This document shows positions 44,034 through 53,562 of a stretch of DNA of 64,000 nucleotides, in pieces; position 1 is the first letter of the stretch; each line of letters begins with the position of its first letter. The translations under genes were made by a program, and so were the position numbers. The stretch is from Janibacter sp. HTCC2649 (GTDB taxonomy: Bacteria > Actinomycetota > Actinomycetes > Actinomycetales > Dermatophilaceae): positions 3,359,419 to 3,423,418 of the forward strand of contig NZ_CH672413.1 in the NCBI RefSeq assembly GCF_000152705.1, written 5' to 3'. The notes beneath the pieces were generated by a model, which saw nothing but the letters and a program-made list of their open reading frames with translations, was not told the origin of the DNA and ran no database searches.

Positions 44034-46319
44034 TCAGTCGGTGACGACGCCGGTGATGCGGTGGATCGAGAGGGTGCGGGCGATGCCCTCGCTCACTCCC
44101 GAGACTCGACCGCCGTCGATGCGCTCGGGATAGAAGAGCAGGCGCTGGGTCCGGCCGATGCCGTCGGAGTAGCCCAACCACACGGCTCGACCGTCGGCGA
44201 TGGCTTCGCGGAGCACGGCCATCGAGGTCGTGGGGTCATTGGCGGGGATGGCCGGTCCGGCGCGCCCGTCCATCGTCACGCTCGCGCGGTTGCTCGCCTC
44301 GGCCTCGGCCGCGCGCAGGCCCGCCACGAGGGAGTCGAGCTGTGCCAGGTCCATGGCCTGGACCAGCGCGGGGTCGACGGCTCGCTGGCGCACCGCACGA
44401 CGCACGGGCCGCGTCGGGACGGTGACGGTGCCGGATGGGGACTCGGACACCGGCGCGAAACCCTCTTCGCGCAGCATCTCGAGCACGACCTCGGGTCCCA
44501 CCGGTGAGGTGAGAACGGTCGGCGCGATGCGTCGCAGCTGCAGGGCCGCGAGGTTGCGGTTGGCGAGCATGACGTCGAGTCCGCCCTCGTCCTCGCTGCG
44601 GATGACGGCACTCACGCCGCGCACCCGGATCGTGCCGTGGCGGCGAGCGACGTCGCGCACGAGGTACTCCAGCGGTTGCGGCACAGGCGTGCTGCTGGCA
44701 TCGCGCAGCCCGGCGAGGATGTCCTCGCCCGTCCAGCCCGTGTCGAGGCAGCGCCGGATCGAGTGCTCGCTGAAGCGGTGAACCGTGGCGCCACCGCGCG
44801 ACTCCACGTCCGCGACGAGCCGCAGGAAGGCCGCCAGGGATCCCGTGACGGGCCCGGGGGCAATGGCGGTGAGGTCGGCCTGGAGCAGGACGGCATCCAC
44901 CGGAGCCGGCAGGTGCGGGTGGATCGACTCGGCGATCGGCTTGAGGTCACCGTCGCTCGTCAGCAGGGCTCGCCCGCCGACGCTCAGGGCACCGTGGCCG
45001 GTCACACCGAGCCAGGAGGCCTCGCGCAGAACGGCCTCGACGACCTCGTCGAGGGTGCGGGGGACTCGGCGCGGTCGGCGCCAGCGCACGGCCCCTGCGA
45101 GGTCCGCGGCCTTCGGCGCGATGCCTTCGTCGGCTGCGGCGAGGAGGTCGAGGACGCCGCGGCGCAGGGTGCGGATGGGCGGCCACTGGCCGTCAGCACC
45201 CAGCGCGTTGATGACCGCTGAGGTGTCGGTGCGGCTGCCGACCCGGTGCGGTGCCCGCGTCGTCGTGAGCCACGCGAGGGCCAGTCGCGCCCAGCGTTCG
45301 CCGCCGGGCTCGGTCTGCCAGATGTCGTACTCCGCGGTCGGCACCCAGTGCGGGTCGACCTCGCCGTCGTCGGCGACGAGGTCGGCGATGAGGGCGAGTT
45401 CCACGAGGTATGCCGTGTGCTCCGGTGTGGTGTCGAGCTGGGCTGCCGCTGCCTTGAGGTCGCGCACGGCCAGCCCGCCGGTGCGCAGGACCCGTGGAGG
45501 CGTCTGGGACCAGGAGTCGAGCAGCTCGTCGAGCAGGGCAAGGACCTCGCTGGCGGAGGCGCCGGCAGCCGCGTCCACCTGCTCGACCTGGCGCTCGTCG
45601 CCGGTCACCGCGGGTGCCTCGAGCTGGGGGTTGCGGTGCACGCGGCCGTCTCGCAGCACCATCGCGACCTCACGAGGAAGCGCGATCTGGTCCGAAGCCA
45701 CGGCGCGCACGAGTCCGTGGGCGAGCAGCCAGCGGGGACCGTCGTCGGCAGGACCGCGGCGTCCGGGGGCATCAGCTGCGGGGACGATCCCGACGGACGG
45801 ACCCCAGGTCAGGCGGTCGAGGATGGCTCGGGCGCGTGGCGGGGCGGAGGCAATCTCGGCCCGAAGGGTCTCGGCGTCAGGCGCTGCCGGGCCGGGCAGG
45901 TCGTCCGCGGCCAGCCCGAGGCCCGCGACACCTTCGCCGAGGACGTCAACGGCGGTGCGGGTGACGATGAGGCCGTGGGGCGCGCGCCAGACGAGGGCGA
46001 GGCGCCAGAGGTCGTCCACGAGAGCGGTGACTCGCTCGAGGTCGGCGCCGTCGAGCAGGCGAGCGAGGGCCTCGGGGGTGACGGCCTCGGCGCCGATGGC
46101 CGCTGCTTCGAGGGCCTGCAGGTGAGCGGCGTCGAGCCCGTCGATCGCGCGGGCGGTGCTGGCGCGGGTCGAGCTGCGGGAGGCCAGAGCCGTGAGGTCG
46201 CTGGGTGCAGGCCGGGCAAGGTCGGGACGGGCCGCGAGCAGGGCGGCGAGCTCCTCGTCGGATCGTCCCCTGATGTCATCAGCAAGGGAACGGATCGGGG
46301 GAGGGGACGCGGGCAGCAC
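44034..46319 (-). CDS. Helicase-associated protein, usual partner of XPB
   Basis: 761 residues, the length and pattern of the Rv0862c-like helicase-associated family, in which winged-helix and XPB-like C-domains replace the helicase motor. There is no Walker A. Notable features are LADDIRGRSDEELAALLAARPDLARP at the start, a central block of paired helical repeats, RDVARRHGTIRVRGVSAVIRSED and a C-terminal WLGYSDGIGRTQRLLFYPERIDGG resembling the WYL-type beta-barrel. In mycobacteria this gene neighbours the XPB gene. Here it is the same strand but 3 kb upstream, with mvaB and an IS30 between them. Confidence 0.8.
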   Translation of the reverse strand: MLPASPPPIRSLADDIRGRSDEELAALLAARPDLARPAPSDLTALASRSSTRASTARAIDGLDAAHLQALEAAAIGAEAVTPEALARLLDGADLERVTALVDDLWRLALVWRAPHGLIVTRTAVDVLGEGVAGLGLAADDLPGPAAPDAETLRAEIASAPPRARAILDRLTWGPSVGIVPAADAPGRRGPADDGPRWLLAHGLVRAVASDQIALPREVAMVLRDGRVHRNPQLEAPAVTGDERQVEQVDAAAGASASEVLALLDELLDSWSQTPPRVLRTGGLAVRDLKAAAAQLDTTPEHTAYLVELALIADLVADDGEVDPHWVPTAEYDIWQTEPGGERWARLALAWLTTTRAPHRVGSRTDTSAVINALGADGQWPPIRTLRRGVLDLLAAADEGIAPKAADLAGAVRWRRPRRVPRTLDEVVEAVLREASWLGVTGHGALSVGGRALLTSDGDLKPIAESIHPHLPAPVDAVLLQADLTAIAPGPVTGSLAAFLRLVADVESRGGATVHRFSEHSIRRCLDTGWTGEDILAGLRDASSTPVPQPLEYLVRDVARRHGTIRVRGVSAVIRSEDEGGLDVMLANRNLAALQLRRIAPTVLTSPVGPEVVLEMLREEGFAPVSESPSGTVTVPTRPVRRAVRQRAVDPALVQAMDLAQLDSLVAGLRAAEAEASNRASVTMDGRAGPAIPANDPTTSMAVLREAIADGRAVWLGYSDGIGRTQRLLFYPERIDGGRVSGVSEGIARTLSIHRITGVVTD

Positions 46320-46374
46320 TGCCCTACCGTACGTCCCGCACAGCCTTCCTCAGGTTCCGCGTAGATTCGCGGAC

Positions 46375-47295
46375 ATGAGCTCACACGAGACCGCACCCAC
46401 CGGCGAGCAGTGGCACCTGGCGACCGGATCCGACGAGTTCACGGTCGTCGAGGTCGGCGGCGGGCTCCGCACCTGGTCTCGCGACGGCGTCGAGATCCTC
46501 GCGGGCTTCGACACCGACGGCCCGTGCACGAGCGCTCGCGGCCAGCAGCTCATCCCGTGGCCCAACCGCATCCGTGACGGCCGCTACTCCTACTCCGGCA
46601 CCGACCACCAGCTGGCGCTCACCGAGGTCGACCTCGGCAACGCCAGCCACGGCCTCGTCCGCTGGTCGCCGTGGCGTCTCGTCGAGCGCACCGACTCCTC
46701 GATCACCGTGGGCCACCGACTCTTCCCGCAACCGGGATGGGACTGGCACCTCGAGTCCACGACGACGTATGCCGTCGCGCAGGACGGTCTGACCGTCACC
46801 ACTCGCGTGACGAACGTCGGTGACGAAACGGCGCCGTTCGGCTACGGCGCCCACCCCTACATCTCCATTGGTGACACAGCCGTGGGCGAGGTCGAGGTCT
46901 CGGTGCAGGCGGAGGCCTACATCGAGGTCGACGACCGACTCCTCCCGATCCGCACCAGCCCGGTGGAGGGCACCGACGCGGACTTCCGTGAGCGCAAGGC
47001 GATCGGAACGCTCAGTCTCAACACGGCATACACGGACCTTGAGGTTGTTGACGGACGCTGGACCGTCACGATCGCGACGCCGGGCCGCCCGGTCGTCGAC
47101 GTGTGGGCAGAGGCCGAGTCGCTGCCGTGGGCGCAGGTCTTCTCGGGCAAGGCGGAGGCCGACCAGGCCGGCGAGCACGGCATCGCCGTCGAGCCGATGA
47201 GCTGCCCGGTGGACGCCTTCAACTCCGGTGACTCGCTGGTCGAGCTCGCGGCCGGTCAGACGTGGACCGGAGTCTGGGGCATCAGCCCGAGGTGA
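46375..47295 (+). CDS. Aldose 1-epimerase family protein
   Basis: 306 residues from the ATG at 46375; TAGATT (46362-46367) ends seven bases before, so it is likely leaderless. The galactose-mutarotase fold is visible: GQQLIPWPNRIRDGRYSYSG, NASHGLVRWSPW (catalytic His region), YGAHPYI (second His) and the C-terminal Glu in HGIAVEPMSCPVDAFNSG. It interconverts sugar anomers. There is no sugar operon nearby. It overlaps the convergent MFS gene by 14 bases. Confidence 0.9.
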   Translation: MSSHETAPTGEQWHLATGSDEFTVVEVGGGLRTWSRDGVEILAGFDTDGPCTSARGQQLIPWPNRIRDGRYSYSGTDHQLALTEVDLGNASHGLVRWSPWRLVERTDSSITVGHRLFPQPGWDWHLESTTTYAVAQDGLTVTTRVTNVGDETAPFGYGAHPYISIGDTAVGEVEVSVQAEAYIEVDDRLLPIRTSPVEGTDADFRERKAIGTLSLNTAYTDLEVVDGRWTVTIATPGRPVVDVWAEAESLPWAQVFSGKAEADQAGEHGIAVEPMSCPVDAFNSGDSLVELAAGQTWTGVWGISPR

Positions 47296-48550
47296 CGCCG
47301 TTCTCGAGCGGCGTGAGCTGACGCTCGAGGGCAAAGATCGCCACGCCCATGACGACGAGGCCGGCGAGCATCGCGGTGATGAACACGCCCGAGAGGTCGT
47401 GCTCGAGCAACAGGCCCGAGACGATCGGCCCGAGGATGGCGCCGCCCTGGAAGGCTCCGGCGTTGACCGCGTTGGCGCGCCCTCGCATGTGGTCGTCGGC
47501 CATGTCGTTGGTGATGGCCGGGATGGCGATCTGCATGAAGATCTCGCCGAAGCCGAAGACCGCCATGAAGGCCACGACGGCGACCATGGCGCCGAGCGAG
47601 GCGGGGCTGATGCCCGCCGCCGACAGGACGATCCACGAGGCGATCCACACGGCGACCATGACGAGCAGCACGCGGGTGCGGCGGCGGCCCGTGACGAACT
47701 TGAGCACCGTGAACTGCATGGCGACGATGACGACGGTGTTGACCGCGAACGCCATCCCGATGGTGCCCGTCGAGACCTCGCCCACCTGCCGTGAGAATGC
47801 CGGGAAGCCCGACTCGATCTGCCCGTAGCCGATGAACGTGCACAGGAATGTCACGAACGTCAGCCAGAGCACCGGTGGGCGGCGAAGGATGCTCAGGTAG
47901 CCGACCGTCGGGGTGCCCTCGGGTCGTTCGGCCCGGCCGTGGACGTGGCGCAAGGGGCCGAGGAGCAGCCCGATCGGCACGAGCATGCTCAGCGCGTCGG
48001 CGAGGAAGATCAGGGTGAACGTCATCGGCTCGTGGACGTCGACAAAGATCCCGCCGATGACGCCACCGAGGCCGATGCCGAGGTTGACGAGGGCGAAGTT
48101 CACCCCGAAGTACTGCTGGCGAAGCGGCCCGGTCACCACCGAGGCGATGAGCGCGTTGAACGCCGGCCAGGAGACACCGAAGTTGAAGCCGAGCAGCACG
48201 AAGCCCACGACGAACAGCGGCACGTTGGTCGCGAACGCCAGGACGGTGCAGCCGACGAGCTGGGCCGTGGTGCCGGCGATGAGCATGCGCCGGGCGCCGA
48301 GCCGGTCGGTGAGCGAGCCGCCCGGACCGGTGACGATCAGGGCCACGACGGCGATGAGGGCGAGCAGGGTGCCGGCGGTGCCGAGGCTGATGCCGCGGAC
48401 CTCGTGGATGTAGATCACGGTGAACGGGAGCGTCAGGCCGCGCCCGAGGGTCTGGATCGCGACGGTCGAGAGCAGCCAGCGGCCCGGGGTCGGCAGGTCC
48501 GTCCAGAACTGTCGAAGGCTCACTTTGGGGCGCTCGGTCGCGGTGCTCAC
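47282..48550 (-). CDS. Major facilitator superfamily transporter
   Basis: 422 residues from the GTG at 48548-48550. Twelve hydrophobic helices; the loop 2-3 motif reads GGSLTDRLGARRMLIAG and the centre loop HVHGRAERPEG is polar. A characteristic NDMADDHMRGRANAVNAGAFQGGAILGP lies before helix 11. It resembles multidrug (MdtH-type) MFS pumps. It is divergent from the cold-shock gene across a 184-bp gap. Substrate unknown. Confidence 0.85.
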   Translation of the reverse strand: MSTATERPKVSLRQFWTDLPTPGRWLLSTVAIQTLGRGLTLPFTVIYIHEVRGISLGTAGTLLALIAVVALIVTGPGGSLTDRLGARRMLIAGTTAQLVGCTVLAFATNVPLFVVGFVLLGFNFGVSWPAFNALIASVVTGPLRQQYFGVNFALVNLGIGLGGVIGGIFVDVHEPMTFTLIFLADALSMLVPIGLLLGPLRHVHGRAERPEGTPTVGYLSILRRPPVLWLTFVTFLCTFIGYGQIESGFPAFSRQVGEVSTGTIGMAFAVNTVVIVAMQFTVLKFVTGRRRTRVLLVMVAVWIASWIVLSAAGISPASLGAMVAVVAFMAVFGFGEIFMQIAIPAITNDMADDHMRGRANAVNAGAFQGGAILGPIVSGLLLEHDLSGVFITAMLAGLVVMGVAIFALERQLTPLENGVTSG

Positions 48551-48734
48551 CGGAGAACTCTCGCAGGCACCCCCGACACCACCCAACCGACTTTTTGCCC
48601 ATCCTGCGCCGGGAGGCGGGCGGACAACGAAAGGTGTGCGCACGGCATACCTGGTCCGAGATAGCCTGTGCTGGTTAGCCCGGAGGTGCGATGCCCGCAC
48701 TCCGGACCACCCGCAGCAAACACAGAGGTGCTCC

Positions 48735-49139
48735 GTGCCGACTGGCAAGGTGAAGTTCTACGACTCCGAGAAGGGCTTCGGATTCGTGTCCACCGACGAT
48801 CCCGCCGAGGGCGGCGACGTCTTCGTGCCCTCGAGCGCGCTCCCCGAGGGCGTGACAGCGCTGAAGAACGGTGCGCGCATCGAGTTCGGCATCGTCGAAG
48901 GTCGACGCGGCGCGCAGGCGCTGTCCGTCCGCCTCCTCGAGCCGGCCGCGAGCGTCACCGTCAACCGCAAGGTGCGTGACCGCAAGCCCGCCGAGGACAT
49001 GGTCGTCATCGTCGAGGACGTCATCACCCTCCTCGACTCCGTCCAGGCGTCCCTGCGTCGAGGCCACTACCCCGACAAGGGCCACGGCTCGAAGGTCGCC
49101 CAGGTGCTACGCGCCGTCGCTGACGACCTCGAGATCTGA
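48735..49139 (+). CDS. Cold-shock domain protein with C-terminal extension
   Basis: 134 residues from a GTG. Residues 1-68 form a cold-shock domain with RNP1 KGFGFV and RNP2 VFVP, binding single-stranded nucleic acid. The remaining 65 residues (EDMVVIVEDVITLLDSVQASLRRGHYPDKG) form a helical extension not found in short Csp proteins. The leader contains an imperfect CCGGAG...CTCCGG hairpin about 50 bases before the start, suitable for temperature-dependent folding. The stop overlaps the next ATG (TGATG). Confidence 0.9.
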   Translation: MPTGKVKFYDSEKGFGFVSTDDPAEGGDVFVPSSALPEGVTALKNGARIEFGIVEGRRGAQALSVRLLEPAASVTVNRKVRDRKPAEDMVVIVEDVITLLDSVQASLRRGHYPDKGHGSKVAQVLRAVADDLEI

Positions 49140-49876
49140 TGCCGGCCGTCAAGCCTGACGCCACCCTTCGCGCTGCCGTCGACCTCGCCCGCGAGGCCGC
49201 CGAGTCCATCGCCGAGTCCGGCACCGTCGGTGACCACCTCGGCATGGACATGGTCGAGGACCGCCTCGCGACGCACTACTTCACGTGCACCGCTGGTGCC
49301 TACCCCGGCTGGCGCTGGGCGATCACCGTCGCGCGCGTGCCGCGCTCCAAGTCCGTCACCGTGTGCGAGACGAATCTCGTTCCGGGTGACGGTGCGCTGT
49401 TGTCACCGGAATGGCTTCCGTATGCCGACCGGCTGGCTCCCGGAGACGTCGGACCTGGCGATGTCACGCCCAAGATCGACGACGACCCGCTGCTCGTGGC
49501 CGGATTCGAGGCGACTGGCGATGAGGACGTGGACCAGATGGCTCAGTGGGAGCTCGGCCTCGGCCGGCCCCGCGTGCTGTCGGCCGAAGGTCGCGAAGCT
49601 GCGGCCCAGCGTTGGTACGAGGGCGACAACGGCCCCAACTCCGCCGTGGCCCAGAAGGCTCCGGCGCCCTGTTCGTCCTGCGGCTTCTTCGTGCCGATGG
49701 CAGGTGCCCTGCGGGATTTTTTCGGCGTGTGCGCCAGCGCCTGGTCGCCTTCCGACGGTCGCGTCGTAAGCCTTGACCACGGGTGCGGTGCACACTCCGA
49801 GGTGGACATGCAGGGCCCCGAGCCCGAGGTGATCGCGCCGATCGTGCTCGATGACAACGCGCTCGAGCGGGTTTGA
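49139..49876 (+). CDS. DUF3027 protein
   Basis: 245 residues, its ATG overlapping the stop of the cold-shock gene by one base. VDLAREAAESIAESGTVGDHLGMDMVEDRLATHYF, then AGYPGWRWAITVARVPRSKSVTVCETNLVPG and a CSSCGFF zinc-like pair with later GCGAHSE match DUF3027. The family is restricted to actinobacteria and is usually next to this cold-shock gene. Its function is not known. It may bind a metal through the CxxC and the downstream Cys/His. Confidence 0.85.
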   Translation: MPAVKPDATLRAAVDLAREAAESIAESGTVGDHLGMDMVEDRLATHYFTCTAGAYPGWRWAITVARVPRSKSVTVCETNLVPGDGALLSPEWLPYADRLAPGDVGPGDVTPKIDDDPLLVAGFEATGDEDVDQMAQWELGLGRPRVLSAEGREAAAQRWYEGDNGPNSAVAQKAPAPCSSCGFFVPMAGALRDFFGVCASAWSPSDGRVVSLDHGCGAHSEVDMQGPEPEVIAPIVLDDNALERV

Positions 49877-49882
49877 CTCGTC

Positions 49883-50158
49883 ATGAGTGAGAACGCGGGC
49901 GAGAGCGTGAGCGGACCTGACGCGACGAGCGCGGCGGACGCCGAAGTGCTCGAGGCGCTGCAGGTGCCGACCCAGCGGATCATCGTCATCGGGTTGGGCC
50001 TGTGGGTGCTCGCGCTGCTGGCGACACTCGTCGTGCCAGCGCTGCACGAGGGCGACCGGTCCTGGTGGCCGTGGGCCTGCGTGGCCGGGTTCGTCCTGGG
50101 CGGGATCGGGTTGCTGTATGTCCGCCGCGGCCGCGGCAACGCCCACGACGCCGGCTGA
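49883..50158 (+). CDS. DUF2530 small membrane protein
   Basis: 91 residues. An acidic N-terminus is followed by two membrane helices (about 33-53 and 63-81) with HEGDRSWWPWA between and a basic RRGRGNAH tail, the DUF2530 pattern. It ends the cold-shock/DUF3027 operon with a 6-bp gap. Hairpin D starts eight bases after its stop. Confidence 0.85.
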   Translation: MSENAGESVSGPDATSAADAEVLEALQVPTQRIIVIGLGLWVLALLATLVVPALHEGDRSWWPWACVAGFVLGGIGLLYVRRGRGNAHDAG

Positions 50159-50165
50159 CCCAACC

Positions 50166-50238
50166 GACTTCGTGCCCGAAACGGACACGCTTTGTCGGCC
50201 GTAGGCCTCCGCAGCGTGTCCGTTTCGGGCACGAAGTC
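50166..50238. repeat. GACTTCGTGCCC-type intergenic hairpin, copy D
   Basis: Perfect 25-bp arms (50166-50190 and 50214-50238), the longest of the family, around a 23-nt loop with a GGCC...GGCC mini-stem like copy A. It sits between convergent genes and ends ten bases before the purine-permease stop, so it could terminate both. Confidence 0.9.
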
Positions 50239-50248
50239 GCTGGTGTGA

Positions 50249-51730
50249 CTAGACGCCGAGGACGTCCTTGATGGGGTCGATCGCGAAGTAGAGGACGAAG
50301 AGCCCGGCGACGAGCCACATGAGCGGGTGGACGGCCGAGGACTTGCCGCGCACGACCTTGATGAGGACGTAGGCGACGAAGCCGGCGCCGATGCCCGCGG
50401 TGATCGAGTACGTGAACGGCATGAGCACGATGGTGAGGAACGCCGGGATGGCGATCTCGACGTCGTCCCAGTCGATCTCCTTGACCTGCTGCATCATCAG
50501 GAACCCGACGAGGACGAGGGCGGGCACGGCCGCCTCGGACGGGATGACCTGGACGAGCGGAGCGAAGACCATCGACGCCAGGAACAGCACGCCGGTGACG
50601 ACCGAGGCCAGACCGGTGCGGGCGCCCTCGCCCACACCCGAGGCGGACTCGATGTAGCTCGTGTTCGACGAGACACCCGCGGCGCCACCAGCGGCTGCGG
50701 CGAGGGAGTCGACGATGAGGATGCGGTCGGTGTTGGGCGGCAGGCCGTCCTCGTCGAGCAGGTCGGCCTCGTGACCGATCGCGGTCATCGTGCCCATGGT
50801 GTCGAAGAAGTCGGCGAGCATGAGCGTGAAGATGAGCAGGGCGGCCGAGACGACCCCGACCGACTGGAACGAGCCGAGCAGGGAGAACTGGCCCACGGTC
50901 GCGAGGTCGGGGGAGTCGATGATCTTCTCAGGCAGCTTCGGGACGATGAGGCCCCAGCCGGTCGGGTTGACCTTGTCGCCGTTGACCATCGGGCCGATCT
51001 TGGCGATGGCCTCGATGACGATCGCGAGGACGGTCGTGGTGACGATGGCGATGAGGATGGCGCCGCGGACCTTGCGCACCCACAGCACGATGATCGTGAT
51101 GAGTCCGACGACGAAGACGAGGGTGGGCCAGCCACCGAGGAAGCCGTCGACGCCGAGCTGCACCGGGACGGTGCCGGATGCGGTGCGGCGCACGAAGCCG
51201 GCGTCGACGAAGCCGATGAGGGCGATGAAGAGGCCGATCCCGACGGAGATCGCGACCTTGAGCTGCTTGGGCACGGCGTGGAAAACCGCTGTGCGGAAGC
51301 CGGTGAGCACGAGCAGCAGGATGATGGCGCCCTCGAGCACGACGAGGCCCATCGCGTCGGCCCACGTCATCTGGGACGCGATGGCGAAGGCGACGAAGGC
51401 GTTCAGCCCCAGCCCGGTCGCCAGGGCGAGCGGGAAGTTGGACACGACCCCCATGAGGATCGTGAGGAGTCCGGCGACGAGGGCGGTGCCGGCCGCGATG
51501 GCCGGGAGGTTGGGCGCGCTGCCACCACCGAGGAACTGGCCATCGACGTCCTTGGCGAAGCCGAGGATCAGCGGGTTGAGTACGACGATGTAGGCCATCG
51601 TGAAGAACGTGACGATTCCGCCGCGCACCTCCCGGCTGATCGTCGAGCCGCGCTCGGAGATCTTGAAGTAGCGGTCGATGGTGGAGGACCCCGTGGTCTG
51701 GGGGTCGGCTGTGGTGGTCGCATTCGGCAT
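50249..51730 (-). CDS. NCS2-type purine permease (AzgA/PbuG family)
   Basis: 493 residues from the ATG at 51728-51730; the longer frame to 51790 crosses the MarR operator. Fourteen or so membrane helices. Family marks: STISREVRGGIVTFFTMAYIVVLNPLIL, ATGLGLNAFVAFAI, TLMLADFFDTMGTMTAIG and GVSSNTSYIESASGVGEGARTGLASVV, which form the nucleobase site. AzgA members import adenine, guanine or hypoxanthine by proton symport. It is divergent from the MarR regulator, which may control it. Confidence 0.92.
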   Translation of the reverse strand: MPNATTTADPQTTGSSTIDRYFKISERGSTISREVRGGIVTFFTMAYIVVLNPLILGFAKDVDGQFLGGGSAPNLPAIAAGTALVAGLLTILMGVVSNFPLALATGLGLNAFVAFAIASQMTWADAMGLVVLEGAIILLLVLTGFRTAVFHAVPKQLKVAISVGIGLFIALIGFVDAGFVRRTASGTVPVQLGVDGFLGGWPTLVFVVGLITIIVLWVRKVRGAILIAIVTTTVLAIVIEAIAKIGPMVNGDKVNPTGWGLIVPKLPEKIIDSPDLATVGQFSLLGSFQSVGVVSAALLIFTLMLADFFDTMGTMTAIGHEADLLDEDGLPPNTDRILIVDSLAAAAGGAAGVSSNTSYIESASGVGEGARTGLASVVTGVLFLASMVFAPLVQVIPSEAAVPALVLVGFLMMQQVKEIDWDDVEIAIPAFLTIVLMPFTYSITAGIGAGFVAYVLIKVVRGKSSAVHPLMWLVAGLFVLYFAIDPIKDVLGV

Positions 51731-51779
51731 GCCGGAAACCCTATGCGAGCCGTGGGGCGCTCGCAGAATGAGATCGGAA

Positions 51780-51813
51780 ATACTTAGCAAAGGTAATGAG
51801 TTAGGCTAAGTAT
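51780..51813. promoter_or_regulatory. Inverted-repeat operator between permease and marR
   Basis: ATACTTAGC (51780-51788) and GCTAAGTAT (51805-51813) are a perfect 9-bp inverted repeat 16 bp apart, with inner TTAG/GTTAG half-sites. TAGGCT (51802-51807) is the -10 of the leaderless marR. Binding would block both divergent promoters. Confidence 0.7.
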
Positions 51814-51814
51814 C

Positions 51815-52267
51815 ATGAGTGAAAACACATCCACGTATGCCGCCCTGCGGCCTGCCGCGGTGTCTTCCCTCGCCGGCGAACTGCGGTTGGCCTGCATGCG
51901 GATCTCGCGGCGAGTGCGCTACGAGAGCACGCATACCGTTGCGCCACACCACTTTTCGGTCATGTGTCGCCTCGAGGAGGCTCCCCGCACGCCCGGCGAG
52001 CTCGCCGAGATCGAGCGGGTCAGCGCGCCCAGCATGACCCGAACCGTGGCTGGTCTGGCCGAGCTCGGCTTCGTCGAGCGCACCCAGGACCCCACCGACA
52101 AGCGTCAAGTCATCGTCACGCTGACACCCGAGGCCCGCCAGGTCCTCAAGGACATCCGCCGCAAGCGCGACGCCTGGATGTCGGTCCGCGTGTCCCATCT
52201 CGACCCCGAGGAGCAGGCGATCCTCCTGCGCGCGACCGCGATCCTCACCCGGGTGGCCGCCGAATGA
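51815..52267 (+). CDS. MarR-family transcriptional regulator
   Basis: 150 residues. The winged helix contains RTPGELAEIERVSAPSMTRTVAGLAELGFVERTQDPTDKRQ, the MarR DNA-binding core with the wing DPTDKR. A -10 ending seven bases before the ATG implies a leaderless mRNA. The stop overlaps the MFS start (ATGA). It should repress its own operon, and possibly the purine permease, through the 9-bp inverted repeat, releasing on ligand binding. Confidence 0.92.
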   Translation: MSENTSTYAALRPAAVSSLAGELRLACMRISRRVRYESTHTVAPHHFSVMCRLEEAPRTPGELAEIERVSAPSMTRTVAGLAELGFVERTQDPTDKRQVIVTLTPEARQVLKDIRRKRDAWMSVRVSHLDPEEQAILLRATAILTRVAAE

Positions 52268-53562
52268 GCCCGACCTTCACCTCGTTCTCCGAACGCAACT
52301 ACCGCATCTTCTACGCCGGCTCCCTCGTGTCCAACGTCGGCACATGGATGGGCCGCGTCGCCCAGGACTGGCTCGTCCTCACCGAGCTGACCAACAACTC
52401 CAGCCAGGCGCTGGGCATCGTCACCGGGCTGCAGTTCCTGCCGTTCCTCCTGCTCGCACCGTGGGCCGGGGCCATTGCCGACCGCTACCCCAAGCAGCGG
52501 ATCCTGCTCATCACCCAGACCCTGCTGCTCGTGACGAGCCTCGCCCTTGCGGCCCTCGTGCTCACGGATGTCGCGACCCTGTGGCAGGTCTATGCGATCG
52601 CCCTCGTGCAGGGCGTCATCACCGCAGTCGACAACCCGGCCCGTCAGACCTTCGTGTCCGAGATGGTGCCCCAGGACAAGCTCGCCAACGCGGTCGCGCT
52701 CAACAGCGCCTCGTTCAACCTCGGCCGGCTCATCGGTCCGGGCGTCGCGGGCCTGATGATCGCCGCCGTCGGCACCGGCTGGACCCTGCTGGTCAACGTC
52801 GGCACGTTCGCCTTCGTCATCGTGGCTCTCGCGCTGCTGCGCACGGCTGAGCTCATGCCTGCTCCCCTCACCCGCGGCAGGGGCGCCATCCGTGAGGGCA
52901 TCCGCTACGTCAAGAACCGGCCGGACATCCAGGTCGTCATGTTGCTCGTCTTCGTCCTCGGGACGTTCGGCATGAACTTCCAGGTGACGACCGCGCTGAT
53001 GGCCACCCTCGAGTTCCACAAGGGGCCCACGGAGTACGGCATCCTCGGGTCGATCATGGCGATCGGATCGCTCACCGCAGCACTGCTCAGCGCGCGCCGG
53101 GCCAACCCACGACTGCGGACACTGCTCTTCTCCCTCGCCGGGTTCACGTTGTCGACCACGGCTGCGGCTCTGGCGCCCACCTACACGCTCTTCGCGCTCG
53201 CGCTCATCCCCACCGGTCTCTCGGCGCTCACCGCCCTCACCACGGCCAACGCGATGGTGCAGCTGCGGACCGACCCCCTCGTCCGCGGTCGTGTCATGGC
53301 GCTCTACATGGCGATCTTCATGGGCGGCACGCCCATCGGCGCCCCCATCATCGGTTGGATCGGTGAGGTCTGGGGACCGCGCTGGACCATCGCCATCGGA
53401 CCGATCGCCGTCGGCATCACCCTGATCGTGGTCCTGTGGTGGTTGGCGCGGCAGGAGAATGTCCGCGTGAGCTATGAGTCGCAGCGTTCCCCGCGCATCA
53501 CCATCGAGACGACCCCGGTCCGGGACATCGTCACCGAGCCGGCCCCTGAGGCCGCCCGATGA
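52264..53562 (+). CDS. MFS transporter (EntS/DUF894-like) regulated by MarR
   Basis: 432 residues from the ATG overlapping the marR stop. SERNYRIFYAGSLVSNVGTWMGRVAQDWLVL at the start and GAIADRYPKQRILLITQ (loop 2-3) place it in the EntS-like exporter group. There are about eleven to twelve helices and a polar C-tail. MarR-MFS pairs typically export drugs, phenolics or siderophores. The stop overlaps a 28-codon gene. Confidence 0.9.
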   Translation: MSPTFTSFSERNYRIFYAGSLVSNVGTWMGRVAQDWLVLTELTNNSSQALGIVTGLQFLPFLLLAPWAGAIADRYPKQRILLITQTLLLVTSLALAALVLTDVATLWQVYAIALVQGVITAVDNPARQTFVSEMVPQDKLANAVALNSASFNLGRLIGPGVAGLMIAAVGTGWTLLVNVGTFAFVIVALALLRTAELMPAPLTRGRGAIREGIRYVKNRPDIQVVMLLVFVLGTFGMNFQVTTALMATLEFHKGPTEYGILGSIMAIGSLTAALLSARRANPRLRTLLFSLAGFTLSTTAAALAPTYTLFALALIPTGLSALTALTTANAMVQLRTDPLVRGRVMALYMAIFMGGTPIGAPIIGWIGEVWGPRWTIAIGPIAVGITLIVVLWWLARQENVRVSYESQRSPRITIETTPVRDIVTEPAPEAAR

